Assembly: GCF_003725695.1 (NCBI RefSeq)
Contig: NZ_RJSE01000007.1
Span: 1,006,963 to 1,070,962 of the forward strand
Origin: Nocardioides marmoriginsengisoli
GTDB taxonomy: Bacteria; Actinomycetota; Actinomycetes; Propionibacteriales; Nocardioidaceae
Length of the DNA stretch: 64,000 nucleotides
Direction: 5' to 3'
Shown: positions 43,009-51,977 of the stretch, one piece after another
Numbering within the stretch: the stretch's first letter is position 1
Layout of the letters: every line of letters begins with the position of its first letter
Program-made: the position numbers and the translations under genes
The notes under the pieces: generated by a model
Seen by the model: only the letters and a program-made list of their open reading frames with translations
Database searches by the model: none
What the model was told of the DNA's origin: nothing

Positions 43009-43773
43009 TCAGCGACCCGGGCGCTCGGTCGCACGGCTGCGCCCTTCCCTGATCGCGGCCAGCCCGTCGGGCGTGCGCTGCTGGAACACGGCCCGCTGCG
43101 TCCGGTCGTGGGCTACGCACAGCTCGTACGCGATCCCGGAGACGTGGTCCATCGTGGGCGCACGCAGGGCGACCTCCATTGAGCACGACTGTCATCTCCG
43201 ACCCGGCCTCGGCGATCTCGCCGGCGACACGCAGCGCGTTCTCCCGCAGGGTGCCGACGGGGACGACCTCGTCAACGAGGCCGATCCGGTGGGCCTCCTG
43301 CGCGTCGACCGGGTCGCCGGTGAAGAGCATGCGACGAGCACGCATCGGTCCGACCTGCGCTGCAGACCGCGGTAGGAGCCGTTCATGCGGTACTTGACCT
43401 GGGTCGACGCGAACGCCGCGTTGTCGGCGGCGATCGTCACGTCGCACATGTTGGACAGGTCCATGCCGTAGCCGGGCGGCGTCGGCGTCCGGTAGTCCAT
43501 GAGGTTGGTCATCAGCCGGGTGGCCAGCTCGGTGAACCGACGCTGGTCGTGCCGGGCGATCCCGCTCAGCACGTCGAGGCGCCAGCCGCTGCAGAACTGG
43601 GTCTCGTCACCGATCAGTACCGCGGCGGCCTCGTCGTCGTACGCCCAGTCGGCGAGCGCGTCGATGAGCAGCTCGTTGAGCTCCCACCCCAAGGCGTTCC
43701 GCTTCTCCGGGTGGTCTAGCTGGAGCACCCCGACCTCCGTCGCGAGGTGTCGGTGCAACTTCGGTTCGGACAT
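43009..43773 (-). pseudogene. Enoyl-CoA hydratase family gene, frameshifted and internally deleted
   Basis: The start reads VGVLQLDHPEKRNALGWELN, then FCSGWRLDVLSGIARHDQRR. The segment before PGYGMDLSNMCDVTIAADNA lacks the usual KP.IAAVNG stretch, as if a few codons were lost. Near 43365 the frame shifts to RRMLFTGDPVDAQEAHRIGL, then VDEVVPVGTLRENALRVAGE. Near 43185 it shifts again to VALRAPTMDHVSGIAYELCV, ending at TGA 43009. It is a decayed crotonase downstream of an intact acyl-CoA dehydrogenase gene. Confidence 0.7.
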
Positions 43774-43822
43774 GGTCACTCCTCGTTCGACGGGATGGTG
43801 CGCAGGCAGGGGAATCGTTCTG

Positions 43823-44989
43823 CTAGAGGCCGAGGTCGCGCCCGATGATCTCCTTCATGATCTCGGTGGTCCCTCCGTAGATCGTCTGGATCCGCGCATC
43901 CGCGTAGGCGCGTGCGATCGGGTACTCCATCATGAAGCCGTAGCCCCCGTGCAGCTGGAGGCACTGGGCAGCGACCCGGTTCTGGAGCTCGGTGGTCCAC
44001 CACTTCGCCTTGGCGGCCTTCACGGGTGTGAGGGTTTTCGCGACGAGCTCGCTGAGGCAAGAGTCGACGAACGTCTGGGCGATCTCGACCTCGGTCGCCA
44101 GCTCGGAGAGGGTGAAGCGGGTGTTCTGGAAGCTGCCGATGGACTGGCCGAACGCCTGGCGCTCGTTCACGTAGTCCAGGGTCCACTCGAGCATGCCGAC
44201 CGAGCAGGCGACCGCGGTGACGGCCAGCGACATCCGCTCCTGCGGCAGGTTGCGGACCAGCGAGAGGAAGCCGGCGCCCTCATCCCCGAGCCGGTTGCTC
44301 ACCGGGACGCGGACGTCGGTGAACGACAGCTCGCTCGTGTCCTGCCCGCGAAGGCCGAGTTTGTCGAGGTTCCGGCCGCGTTCGAACCCTTCCATCCCGG
44401 CCTCGACGACCAGGAGGGTCAGCCCGCGGTGGGGGTGGTCCGACGTCCGGGCGGCGACGACGACGAGGTCCGCGTTCTGGCCGCTGGAGATGAAGGTCTT
44501 CGCACCATTGAGGACGTAGTGGTCGCCGTCCAGCGTCGCGCGCGTGCGGATGCCGGAGAGGTCGCTGCCGGTGCCCGGTTCGGTCATCGCGATTGCAGCG
44601 ATCGACGTGCCCGCCACGAGGCCGGGGACCCACCGTCGGCGCTGCTCGTCGTTGGTCAGCTCCAGGAAGTACGGGCCGAGGACGTCGTTCTGGAGCGCGA
44701 GACCCAGACCTGCCGACGACATTCCTGCGCGTCCGAACTCCTCGTCGAGGATGGCGTTGAACCGGAAGTCGTCCACGTCCGGGCCGCCGAGCTCGGCTGG
44801 CGCAGCGAACAGCAGGAGTCCCTGCTCGCCGGCGGCCTCGTAGAATGACCGGTCGACTATCTTGGCGTCCTCCCAGCGTTCGAAGTGCGGCGCGGCCTCA
44901 CGCTCGATGAACGTGCGCACCATCTCCCGGAACCTGTCGTGGTCCTCGTCGAAGATCGTGCGAGGCGAGAACTTCAGTGACGACGACAT
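43823..44989 (-). CDS. Acyl-CoA dehydrogenase
   Basis: Flavoprotein of 388 aa. It has AAIAMTEPGTGSDLSGIRTR near residue 135, VLNGAKTFISSGQNADLVVV, NERQAFGQSIGSFQNTRFTL, and the C-terminal LQLHGGYGFMMEYPIARAYA then DARIQTIYGGTTEIMKEIIG. The Gly at IYGGT, instead of Glu, suggests that the base lies elsewhere, as in the isovaleryl/long-chain branch. It is intact, followed by the broken crotonase. A GTGAATGAAGATTA box lies 18 bases upstream. Confidence 0.9.
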   Translation of the reverse strand: MSSSLKFSPRTIFDEDHDRFREMVRTFIEREAAPHFERWEDAKIVDRSFYEAAGEQGLLLFAAPAELGGPDVDDFRFNAILDEEFGRAGMSSAGLGLALQNDVLGPYFLELTNDEQRRRWVPGLVAGTSIAAIAMTEPGTGSDLSGIRTRATLDGDHYVLNGAKTFISSGQNADLVVVAARTSDHPHRGLTLLVVEAGMEGFERGRNLDKLGLRGQDTSELSFTDVRVPVSNRLGDEGAGFLSLVRNLPQERMSLAVTAVACSVGMLEWTLDYVNERQAFGQSIGSFQNTRFTLSELATEVEIAQTFVDSCLSELVAKTLTPVKAAKAKWWTTELQNRVAAQCLQLHGGYGFMMEYPIARAYADARIQTIYGGTTEIMKEIIGRDLGL

Positions 44990-45006
44990 CGACCAATCCT
45001 TCGTGA

Positions 45007-45020
45007 GTGAATGAAGATTA
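45007..45020 (-). promoter_or_regulatory. GTGAAT-type promoter box, copy at acyl-CoA dehydrogenase
   Basis: GTGAATGAAGATTA on the plus strand (TAATCTTCATTCAC towards the gene at 44989). It is close to the boxes at 17074, 32245 and 46723. The half-site TGAATGA recalls acyl-CoA-responsive fatty-acid regulators, which is only an analogy. Confidence 0.4.
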
Positions 45021-45102
45021 GGGTAACCAAGGCGACGTCATGAGGCAAGCATTCTGTACAGAACCGTACGAGCGGAGGGTTGAGTGTGAATACTGAATCG
45101 GA

Positions 45103-45403
45103 TCAGACTTTGAGCTGAATGACTGCCTGGTACGAATCGTGGGCTGCCACCTGCTCCGCCGCGCGCCGCGCCATCGCGCCGAACATCTCGTCCCCGCGCT
45201 CGGTCTGCTCTACCCCGAGCGACAGCGGAACGGCGAGGATCAGTCCGGCGATGGCGTGCGCGCGGTACTTGAGCCAGCAGGTCTCCAGGTCGTAGTCCTC
45301 GACACTCCGGGCGAGCACGGCTTGGTGTTCGTCGCACCGACCCGGGGACCGGGACGGCGTTCAGCTCCAGGCGACCGGGCTCGACGAGCTGGAGCGCCTT
45401 CAT
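45103..45403 (-). pseudogene. Fusion remnant: alcohol dehydrogenase N-terminus joined to phosphotransferase C-terminus
   Basis: From ATG 45403 the frame reads MKALQLVEPGRLELNAVPVP, the first strand of a zinc-type alcohol dehydrogenase. It breaks off after about 22 residues. The rest, in another frame down to TGA 45103, reads VEDYDLETCWLKYRAHAIAG, then PLSLGVEQTERGDEMFGAMA. That is the C-terminus of an aminoglycoside/ecdysteroid-kinase-like phosphotransferase (YR......P.....ERGD.MF..M). Most of both genes is deleted. Confidence 0.6.
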
Positions 45404-45405
45404 CG

Positions 45406-46300
45406 CAGCTCCCAACCGGATGTCGTCACACGGACGGCCAACCTGACCTGGTCGGCCAGGACGCGTGCGTGCCACGGTGCCCCCGGGTAGACGTCGAAGT
45501 GGTCGCACGGATAGTGGTGGGTGGCGGTACGCGTACGTGCCGCAGCCCCGGGTCGCTGCGGCCGGCGGGGCCGACTGGTCGTTCTCCGCGATCTGCACCA
45601 GGGCCGTCCAGGCGATCTCGCACGCGTCCCGGCCGGGGGAGTCCAGGCCCAACGAGAGCAGGACGCGGGCAGCGAATCCGTTCGCCCAGTCAGGTCTCGC
45701 GGTGGATCGCATCCCGTCCCCAGCGCCGGGTGCGCTGGGGACAGCCGGTGTGGAACCCGTGCTCGCGATCGGCACGTGGACGGACAGTCGGCCCGCTACG
45801 GAGGCCAGGCCGGCGGGGACACCCGAGCGGGCCAGGGCCAGCGTCGGGCCGAGTCCGTCGCGCTTCACGATCTCGCGCATCCCGGCCGCCGTCGGTCGCC
45901 GGCGTCAGGGCGATCATCCCGGCCAGGCGACCGTCGCGCCGAGCCGCCCGGAAGACGTGTCCGCCGGAGAGCGACACGCCCCAGACGATGATCCGGGACG
46001 GGTCGACGACCGGCAGGGACCGGGCGTGGCTCACGACCGAGGCGCGGTCCGCCAGCTGGCGACGTGCCGAGACGAGCTTATGGGGTTCGCCGGTCGACCG
46101 CGCGAAGTTGCGGTAGTCGAACGTGATGGCATCAAGCCGCGGCGAAGCCCTAGGCGAACCCGAACAGGCCGCTGTCCTGGGTCGCGCCGAAGCCGTGGGT
46201 CATCACGACGCAGGGCCGGCGACCTGCGTGCTCGAGGTTCGAGGTGGTGGCCCGGGAGCGCGTCGCTGCGATGGCTTCGCCACCTGCCACGATCCGCAGG
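45406..46300 (-). pseudogene. Alpha/beta hydrolase gene, multiply frameshifted
   Basis: Pieces in order on the minus strand: CVVMTHGFGATQDSGLFGFA (oxyanion segment, about 46150-46210), IIVWGVSLSGGHVFRAARRD with the nucleophile Ser (about 45930-46000), IALTPATDG, then ANGFAARVLLSLGLDSPGRD and AWTALVQIAENDQSAPP down to about 45480. This is the layout of the intact hydrolase at 3323-4318. The pieces lie in different frames with stops between them. Confidence 0.6.
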
Positions 46301-46309
46301 CCTCCGGTG

Positions 46310-46682
46310 CCGGTCAAGAGATCCCGCCGAACTCGAGCCGCCTGACGTGCTCGACGCCGTTCTGGAACTGGATGTGCTCGTGCAGGCCGAACATGTCGGT
46401 GTAGTCGTCGAGGTAGTTCGTGATGTCCCCGTGTGCTGCGGGAAGTCCGGGACGTCGGCGCCCATCGGGAAGTCCTTGAAAGAGAGTCGTTCCTTCGACG
46501 CGTCGATGTGCAGGTACCAGTAGTCGCTGGAGGGCCCGTTGGGGTTGCGGAAGGCCCAGTTGCCTCCGACCCAGTCCGAACTCTCGACGATATCGAAGCG
46601 ATGCCGGGGTCACGCAGGTTCTTGGCCGAGGTGAGGCCGCTGATGCTGGCGGCGATGACGGCGACTTTGGGGTGGTGGTCAC
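46310..46682 (-). pseudogene. Flavin-containing monooxygenase (FMO/BVMO type), N-terminal remnant
   Basis: It starts with GTG 46682. Compensating for a lost base it reads MTTTPKVAVIAASISGLTSA then KNLRDPGI (a decayed dinucleotide-binding GxGxxG). After more shifts it reads FPMGADVPDFPQHTG and NYLDDYTDMFGLHEHIQFQN, then GVEHVRRLE, a typical FMO segment. Only about the first 120 codons remain. It is the first of a decayed minus operon FMO - hydrolase - alcohol dehydrogenase - phosphotransferase. Confidence 0.6.
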
Positions 46683-46722
46683 GAGGTTGCTCCTGGTGAG
46701 CCCATCACGCGGATCACATAAG

Positions 46723-46736
46723 GTGAATGATGATTT
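46723..46736 (-). promoter_or_regulatory. GTGAAT-type promoter box, copy at the FMO remnant
   Basis: GTGAATGATGATTT on the plus strand, 41 bases upstream of the FMO pseudogene start. It is the fourth member of the box family also seen at 17074, 32245 and 45007. It is preserved although the gene behind it is dead. Confidence 0.35.
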
Positions 46737-46956
46737 GACCGTACGACTGACGGTGGACGCCCTGTCAAGATTGCTTGCGTACCGTATTTCTAAGCGACCT
46801 TGTGCGGTCTCGGGGTAGTTGGGCGGCCGATCTCAAAAACTTCGAACGAAATACAGATTTGGTCTATTCAGGGTGCGAAATGGCACCTAAGGTGGTGACT
46901 GCGGTCACAGCCTCCCGTTGGCCGGCGGATGTACTACTCACCATGTAGGGGTCTCA
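46737..46956 (+). promoter_or_regulatory. Upstream region of the mce operon
   Basis: About 220 bases without a gene and locally AT-richer (TACCGTATTTCTAAG near 46780-46795; ACGAAATACAGATTTGG near 46846-46862). The second stretch resembles the box at 17074-17087. No clear -35/-10 pair could be fixed. It must contain the promoter of the mce operon. Confidence 0.4.
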
Positions 46957-47910
46957 GTGGGCGTTGAGGTTGTCGTAGAAGGTCTGACGAAGCGGTTCGG
47001 TTCGCAGACGGTGTGGAGCGATGTCTCGCTCACCCTCCCCGCCGGGGAGATCTCCGTGATGCTGGGGCCGTCGGGCACCGGCAAGTCGGTGTTCCTCAAG
47101 ACGCTGATCGGCCTGCTGAAGCCGGACGCCGGACACGTCTGGATCGAGGGTGTCGACATCGCCAAGTGCAGCCGCCAGGACCTCTACGAGATCCGCAAGC
47201 TCTTCGGTGTGCTGTTCCAGGACGGCGCGATGTTTGGGTCGATGAACCTGTACGACAACGTCGCCTTCCCGTTGCGGGAACACACGCGCAAGAGCGAGTC
47301 GGAGATCCGGCAGATCGTTCTTGAGCGGATGGAGCTCGTGGGCCTCACGGGCGCAGAGAACAAGTTGCCCGGCGAGATTAGCGGTGGCATGCGCAAGCGC
47401 GCCGGGCTCGCCCGCGCCCTGGTGCTCGACCCCGAGATCCTCCTCATCGACGAGCCCGACTCTGGGCTCGACCCGGTCCGCACCACCTACATCAACCAGC
47501 TCTTCATCGATCTGAACGCGCAGATCGACGCCACGTTCCTGATCGTCACCCACGACATCAATACTGCGAGGACCGTTCCGGACAACATCGGCCTGTTGTA
47601 CCACCGACACCTGGCGATGTTCGGTCCGCGGGAGATGCTCCTCACGTCGAAGGAGCCAGTGGTTGCACAGTTCCTCAACGCCCAGCGAGTTGGGCCGATC
47701 GGCATGTCCGAAGAGAAGGATGCGGACCAGCTCGCCAGCGAGGAGGGCATTGCCATGCCGCCGTTGCCTCCGCTTCCGCTCCAGATCGAGCCTTCCAGCG
47801 GGATCCCGCGTCGTGGCCAGCGGGAGTCCGGGGCGTGGTGCCGCGAGAACGGGGTCGTCCCTCCGGCGGGATCCTTCCCCGAGCGCGCTTACGCGATGTC
47901 CCTGCACTAG
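46957..47910 (+). CDS. mkl: Mce-system ABC ATPase (Mkl/MlaF-like)
   Basis: ATP-binding subunit of 317 aa that powers the Mce lipid importer with the two YrbE permeases. Walker A is LGPSGTGKSVFLKTLIGLL near residue 40, the Q loop FGVLFQDGAMFGSMNLYDNV, signature LPGEISGGMRKRAGLARALV, Walker B ILLIDEPDSGLDPVRT and the H-loop VTHDI. The C-terminal 70 residues form a Pro-rich extension (MPPLPPLPLQIEP). GTG 46957 is chosen because GGGG lies just before it and the ABC domain begins directly after. It is first in the operon; in mycobacteria mkl is usually unlinked. Confidence 0.88.
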   Translation: MGVEVVVEGLTKRFGSQTVWSDVSLTLPAGEISVMLGPSGTGKSVFLKTLIGLLKPDAGHVWIEGVDIAKCSRQDLYEIRKLFGVLFQDGAMFGSMNLYDNVAFPLREHTRKSESEIRQIVLERMELVGLTGAENKLPGEISGGMRKRAGLARALVLDPEILLIDEPDSGLDPVRTTYINQLFIDLNAQIDATFLIVTHDINTARTVPDNIGLLYHRHLAMFGPREMLLTSKEPVVAQFLNAQRVGPIGMSEEKDADQLASEEGIAMPPLPPLPLQIEPSSGIPRRGQRESGAWCRENGVVPPAGSFPERAYAMSLH

Positions 47911-48057
47911 GAGATTCGGGCCAGTAGCGGCAATCCGAGGGTCCGAATTCCTTGAATTAGTTTTAGAAAACACGCCTGAGGGCCATCACTCTCACGGCCA
48001 CACATCGTTATCGAGACACGAGGTCCAGAAAAGGACGTCGGGATGAGAGGAGACCCC
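47911..48057 (+). other. Gap between ATPase and first permease gene
   Basis: 147 bases without a gene. It could hold a secondary promoter; AATTAGTTTTAGAAAAC near 47955 is AT-rich for this genome. RBS AGAGGAG lies at the right end. Confidence 0.4.
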
Positions 48058-48819
48058 ATGGCACTGGCTATCAAGCCTGCGTTGTCCCGGGTCGGTGGGT
48101 TTGTGTCGCTCGTGGGGGACTCCTCCCGCGCCATGTTCCGGCGACCCTTCCCGCTCCAGGAGTACCTGGAGCAGACGGTCTTCATCGCAAGCGTGTCCAT
48201 TCTCCCGGCGGTCTTTGTGACGATCCCGTTCACGGTCGTCGTCCAGTTCTTCATCAACCAGCTCCTGCAGGAGATCGGGGCGACCGACCTGGCCGGCGGA
48301 GGCTCGGGCTTCGTCGTGATCCAGGAGCTCGGTCCCTTCTGCAGCGTTCTGGTCGTCGCCGGCGCCGGGGCGACGGCCGTCTGCGCAGATCTCGGCTCAC
48401 GTCGCATCCGCGAGGAGCTCGACGCGATGGAGACTCTCGGACTCGATCCCATGCATCGACTCGTTGCGCCCCGCGTCTTGGCCTTCACGACGGTGGCTCT
48501 GGGCCTCTTCGGCATCGTCTCGGTCGTCGGTCTGGTTGGCACCTACGTGTTCTCGGTAGTGATCGGGGGTGCGAGTCCGGGTTTGTTCGTCTCGAACCTG
48601 ACACTCGTCACCGGGGCGCCGGAATTCATAATGGCGATGATCAAGACACTGCTCTTCGGAGTCACCGCTGCCTGGGTGGCCTGCTATCTGGGCATGAACG
48701 CAAAGGGCGGGCCCAAAGGGGTCGGGGAGGCCGTGAACCAGACGGTCGTGGTCACCCTGATGGTCCTCGTGGTCATCAACTCGGCCGTCACCACCGTCTA
48801 CCTCCAGTTGGGAGTCTGA
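48058..48819 (+). CDS. yrbEA: YrbE/MlaE-type Mce permease A
   Basis: Integral membrane protein of 253 aa with about five to six helices (VFIASVSILPAVFVTIPFTV, GPFCSVLVVAGAGATAVCAD, VTLMVLVVINSAVTTVYLQL). The MlaE core GAGATAVCADLGSRRIREEL then DAMETLGLDPMHRLVAPRVL contains the EExDAmxxLGxdP coupling helix that contacts the ATPase. ATG 48058 has AGGAG 6 bases ahead; ATG 48043 would add five residues. It forms the import channel with the next gene. Confidence 0.88.
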   Translation: MALAIKPALSRVGGFVSLVGDSSRAMFRRPFPLQEYLEQTVFIASVSILPAVFVTIPFTVVVQFFINQLLQEIGATDLAGGGSGFVVIQELGPFCSVLVVAGAGATAVCADLGSRRIREELDAMETLGLDPMHRLVAPRVLAFTTVALGLFGIVSVVGLVGTYVFSVVIGGASPGLFVSNLTLVTGAPEFIMAMIKTLLFGVTAAWVACYLGMNAKGGPKGVGEAVNQTVVVTLMVLVVINSAVTTVYLQLGV

Positions 48820-48820
48820 G

Positions 48821-49705
48821 ATGTCGACCCTCGAAGAGTCCCGCCGCGAGATCGTCGCCGAAGCGCGTGCCCGGCAGATCGCCGTCATCAAGAACATCCC
48901 GCACATTCCTGGCAACGTGATCTACGCGGTCGGGCAGCACATGAATTTCTACGCTGCGGCGCTCGCCGGCATCCCGCTCGCGGTCACGCGCTACCGTCGT
49001 GAGGTCGTGCGTTTGATCGCTGCGATCGCCTTCGGTACCGGCGCACTCGTGCTGGTCGGTGGCACCGTGTTCGTCGTCGCCTTCCTCACTGGTTTCGCGG
49101 GCGTCGAACTTGGCCTCCAGGGCTACTCCCAGCTAGGCAACATCGGCGTCGAGGCCCTGACTGGGTTCATCTCCGCCTACATCAACACCAGGCTGGCAGC
49201 ACCGGCTCTCGCAGGCATCGCGCTCACCGCGACCGTGGGTGCCGGCTTCACCGCTCAGTTGGGCGCTATGAGGGTAAGTGAGGAGATCGATGCACTTGAG
49301 GTGATGTCGATCCACTCGGTGCCGTACCTCGTCAGTACCCGGATCGTCGCCGGCCTGATCGCGATCATCCCGATTTATTCGGTCTCGCTGCTGGCGTCGT
49401 ACGCGACGACGCGCGCCGTCGTGACCTTGGGCTTCGGGCAATCGTCAGGTGCCTACTCGCACTACTTCGATACGTTCCTGATCCCATCGGACATCGTGAT
49501 CTCGTTCATCAAGGTGCTCTTCATGGCCATCGTGATCATGGCCATCTCCTGCTACTACGGCTTCAACGCCAGCGGTGGACCTGCCGGCGTCGGGCGCGCC
49601 GTCGGTAGCGCCGTCCGCCTGTCCCTCGTCGTGGTCCTGTTCACCGACATGCTGCTCAGCTTCGCGCTGTACGGGTCCACCGACACCCTCAACATCTCAG
49701 GATGA
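48821..49705 (+). CDS. yrbEB: YrbE/MlaE-type Mce permease B
   Basis: Membrane permease of 294 aa. An amphipathic N-terminus (ARQIAVIKNIPHIPGNVIYA) is followed by helices and the coupling motif GAGFTAQLGAMRVSEEIDAL then EVMSIHSVPYLVSTRIVAG. The C-terminus is CYYGFNASGGPAGVGRAVGS, the usual end of YrbE proteins. It begins one base after the YrbEA stop and overlaps the MceA start (ATGA). It pairs with YrbEA in the inner membrane. Confidence 0.88.
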   Translation: MSTLEESRREIVAEARARQIAVIKNIPHIPGNVIYAVGQHMNFYAAALAGIPLAVTRYRREVVRLIAAIAFGTGALVLVGGTVFVVAFLTGFAGVELGLQGYSQLGNIGVEALTGFISAYINTRLAAPALAGIALTATVGAGFTAQLGAMRVSEEIDALEVMSIHSVPYLVSTRIVAGLIAIIPIYSVSLLASYATTRAVVTLGFGQSSGAYSHYFDTFLIPSDIVISFIKVLFMAIVIMAISCYYGFNASGGPAGVGRAVGSAVRLSLVVVLFTDMLLSFALYGSTDTLNISG

Positions 49706-50946
49706 CCGCCATGTCAGAATCTCGACGGTTCCTCACCCAGGCCAAAGGGCTTGTCGGTCTGATCGTCATCGGTCTGATCGTCGCTTTCCTCTTCGGCGTC
49801 TACCAGCAGGCCTTCGCCTCGGTGACCCATGTGACCGTCGAAGGCGACCGTGTGGGCCTGCAGCTGGACAAGGGCTCGTCGGTCCGGGCGTTCGGCGTTC
49901 CGGTCGGGACGGTTCGATCTGTCCGCGTCGTCGGGGACGGGACCGAGATCGACATCGCGATCGACAAGGACAAGGCCGACCTGATCCCAGCCGATGTCAC
50001 TGCCTCAATCAGGGCCACAACGGTGTTCGGGGCGAAGGTCGTCGAGCTGAACGTGCCTGAGGGTGAGGTCGGAGACAGCATCCAGGCCGGAGCGCGGATC
50101 CCCACCAAGAGCGACACGATCGAGGTGAATGACGTCTTCGCCCATGCGATGGACCTCCTGGACGCTGTTGACGTCGAGAAGCTCAACACGACGCTCAACG
50201 CAACCGCAACGGCGCTCGACGGTCGGGGGGAGGAGCTGGGGAAGCTGTTGTCGAACACCGACGACTACCTGGCCGCCATCAACCCGAAGCTCGGCCAGCT
50301 CGAGGCAGACCTCGACCTGACCGAAACCGTCGCGGGCAACTACAACCAGGTTGCCCCCGAGGTGTTGAGAACTGCGGACCAGCTCACCACCACGACCGAT
50401 CTGCTCGCCTCGACGCAGGCGGACTTCCACCAGATCGCCGGCGACGTCGCGGTGGGTACTGATGCGGCGGCGGGGTTCATCCGGTCGATCGGGGTCCCTT
50501 TGACCCGCACGGTCCAGAGTCTCGGCCCCGTGAGCTCACTGCTGCGGACATACGCGCCCGAGCTCGCCTGTGCGCTTCCCCAGCTCGTGGAGCACAACAT
50601 CCGGTTCAAGCCACTGTTCGACAACGCGGCTCCTGAGCTCTACGGCTCGATCAGCTTCCTGCCGGGTCAGGAGCCGTACACCAAGGCAAATCTGCCCAAG
50701 TTCGTCCGGGGAGTCGGACCGCGTTGCTACCAGCAGCAGACCTTGGCCAAGCCGGTGGTCCCACACGTCGAGTTCGATGACGGTACGGCCGGTATCTACG
50801 ACACCTCGATGACGCCTGAGGTCGCGAGTCCCGTGACCCTGTACTACGACATGGTCCAGTCCTTCTTCGGTTCGAGCGGTCTCAACGCGCTGCTGGCCGG
50901 GCAGAAGGCGGATCTCGCTGCGAACAAGAACGGGGCGCGCCGATGA
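49702..50946 (+). CDS. mceA: Mce family substrate-binding protein A
   Basis: Mce protein of 414 aa. A single N-terminal membrane segment LVGLIVIGLIVAFLFGVYQ (residues about 17-35) is followed by an MCE/MlaD beta domain (SVRAFGVPVGTVRSVRVVGD, DVTASIRATTVFGAKVVELN, about 45-120). A long helical region with coiled-coil character comes next, and a distinct C-terminal part. Mce A-F subunits form a periplasmic hexameric tube carrying lipids to the YrbE pair. Its start overlaps the YrbEB stop. Confidence 0.87.
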   Translation: MTAMSESRRFLTQAKGLVGLIVIGLIVAFLFGVYQQAFASVTHVTVEGDRVGLQLDKGSSVRAFGVPVGTVRSVRVVGDGTEIDIAIDKDKADLIPADVTASIRATTVFGAKVVELNVPEGEVGDSIQAGARIPTKSDTIEVNDVFAHAMDLLDAVDVEKLNTTLNATATALDGRGEELGKLLSNTDDYLAAINPKLGQLEADLDLTETVAGNYNQVAPEVLRTADQLTTTTDLLASTQADFHQIAGDVAVGTDAAAGFIRSIGVPLTRTVQSLGPVSSLLRTYAPELACALPQLVEHNIRFKPLFDNAAPELYGSISFLPGQEPYTKANLPKFVRGVGPRCYQQQTLAKPVVPHVEFDDGTAGIYDTSMTPEVASPVTLYYDMVQSFFGSSGLNALLAGQKADLAANKNGARR

Positions 50947-51977
50947 GGTTCAAGACATCGACGTTGGCGAAGGTACTGGTCTTCGTCGTGGTGACCGGGT
51001 TCCTGGTGACCTTGGTCGGACTGACCTTCTCGCAGGTGCGGGTAGAGAAGAAGGACACCTATCGGGCGATCTTCAGCAACGCCTCTGGGCTTGCCAGCAA
51101 CGTCGACGTCCGCGGGTCGGGAGTCTCGATCGGGTCGGTCAAGTCGATCAGCCGTCGTGACGCCGGCGGTGTGGTCGTTACCTTCACTGTGAAGAAGGGC
51201 CTTCGCCTGCCGGAGACCAGCGAGGCGCGGATCCGTTACGCGAACCTCACCGGTGACCGTTACCTGGAGCTGACCCCGGGCGACGGCCCGCGTGACCGCG
51301 TCCTGCGGGTCGGCGCGACGATTCCCGAGACGCGCACCAAGCCGGCGCTCGAGCTCGACGACCTGTTCGCCGGGTTCGACCCGTTGATGCAGGCGCTTTC
51401 GCCGGAGGAGGTCAACGAGCTCAGCACCAACATCCTCGCCGTCACGCAGGGCGAGGCCGGTGCGGTGAAGTCGATGCTCGCCAACGTCGGGTCCTTCACC
51501 TCGGGTCTCGCCGAGCGCGACGAGTTGATCGGCTCGGTGATCACCGAGTTGTCCAAGACGCTCACCACGCTGGACGGCCGGAAGGACGAGTTCGACGACC
51601 TCCTTGTTGCCCTCAGCGATCTGACGGGCAAGGTCAGGGACGACCGTGAGGCTTTCGGCAAGGCGCTGTCGCAGTTCTCTGCTCTCGGCACCGATATCGG
51701 TGACTTCATCGAAGCCATCCGGCCGGGCCTGAAGGCGAACATCGCCCAACTAGCGATCGCGGCGGGCAAGCTCAACGACGACGAGCCGTACCTACGGCAG
51801 GTTCTCGGCGTCGCCAAGCAGGCTCTGATGCGCGGCGGCCGACTGGGTGGCAACGCCTCGCAGTTCAACTTCTTCCTGTGCTCCTTGCGGGTGAAGGTCG
51901 AGGTGCCGGGCACAGCCGGATTCCTCACGCCGAACCTCTTTGCCTCCGACGACCGCTGCAAGAAGGGAGCCAACTGA
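50943..51977 (+). CDS. mceB: Mce family protein B
   Basis: Mce protein of 344 aa. Membrane anchor VLVFVVVTGFLVTLVGLTFS lies at residues about 10-29. The MCE domain (NASGLASNVDVRGSGVSIGS, ARIRYANLTGDRYLELTPGD) spans about 38-118, followed by long helices (LGTDIGDFIEAIRPGLKANI). It ends with a Cys pair (FFLCSLRV, DDRCKKGAN) as in other MceB proteins. It overlaps MceA by 4 bases and MceC by 1, so the operon is tightly coupled. Confidence 0.87.
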   Translation: MRFKTSTLAKVLVFVVVTGFLVTLVGLTFSQVRVEKKDTYRAIFSNASGLASNVDVRGSGVSIGSVKSISRRDAGGVVVTFTVKKGLRLPETSEARIRYANLTGDRYLELTPGDGPRDRVLRVGATIPETRTKPALELDDLFAGFDPLMQALSPEEVNELSTNILAVTQGEAGAVKSMLANVGSFTSGLAERDELIGSVITELSKTLTTLDGRKDEFDDLLVALSDLTGKVRDDREAFGKALSQFSALGTDIGDFIEAIRPGLKANIAQLAIAAGKLNDDEPYLRQVLGVAKQALMRGGRLGGNASQFNFFLCSLRVKVEVPGTAGFLTPNLFASDDRCKKGAN

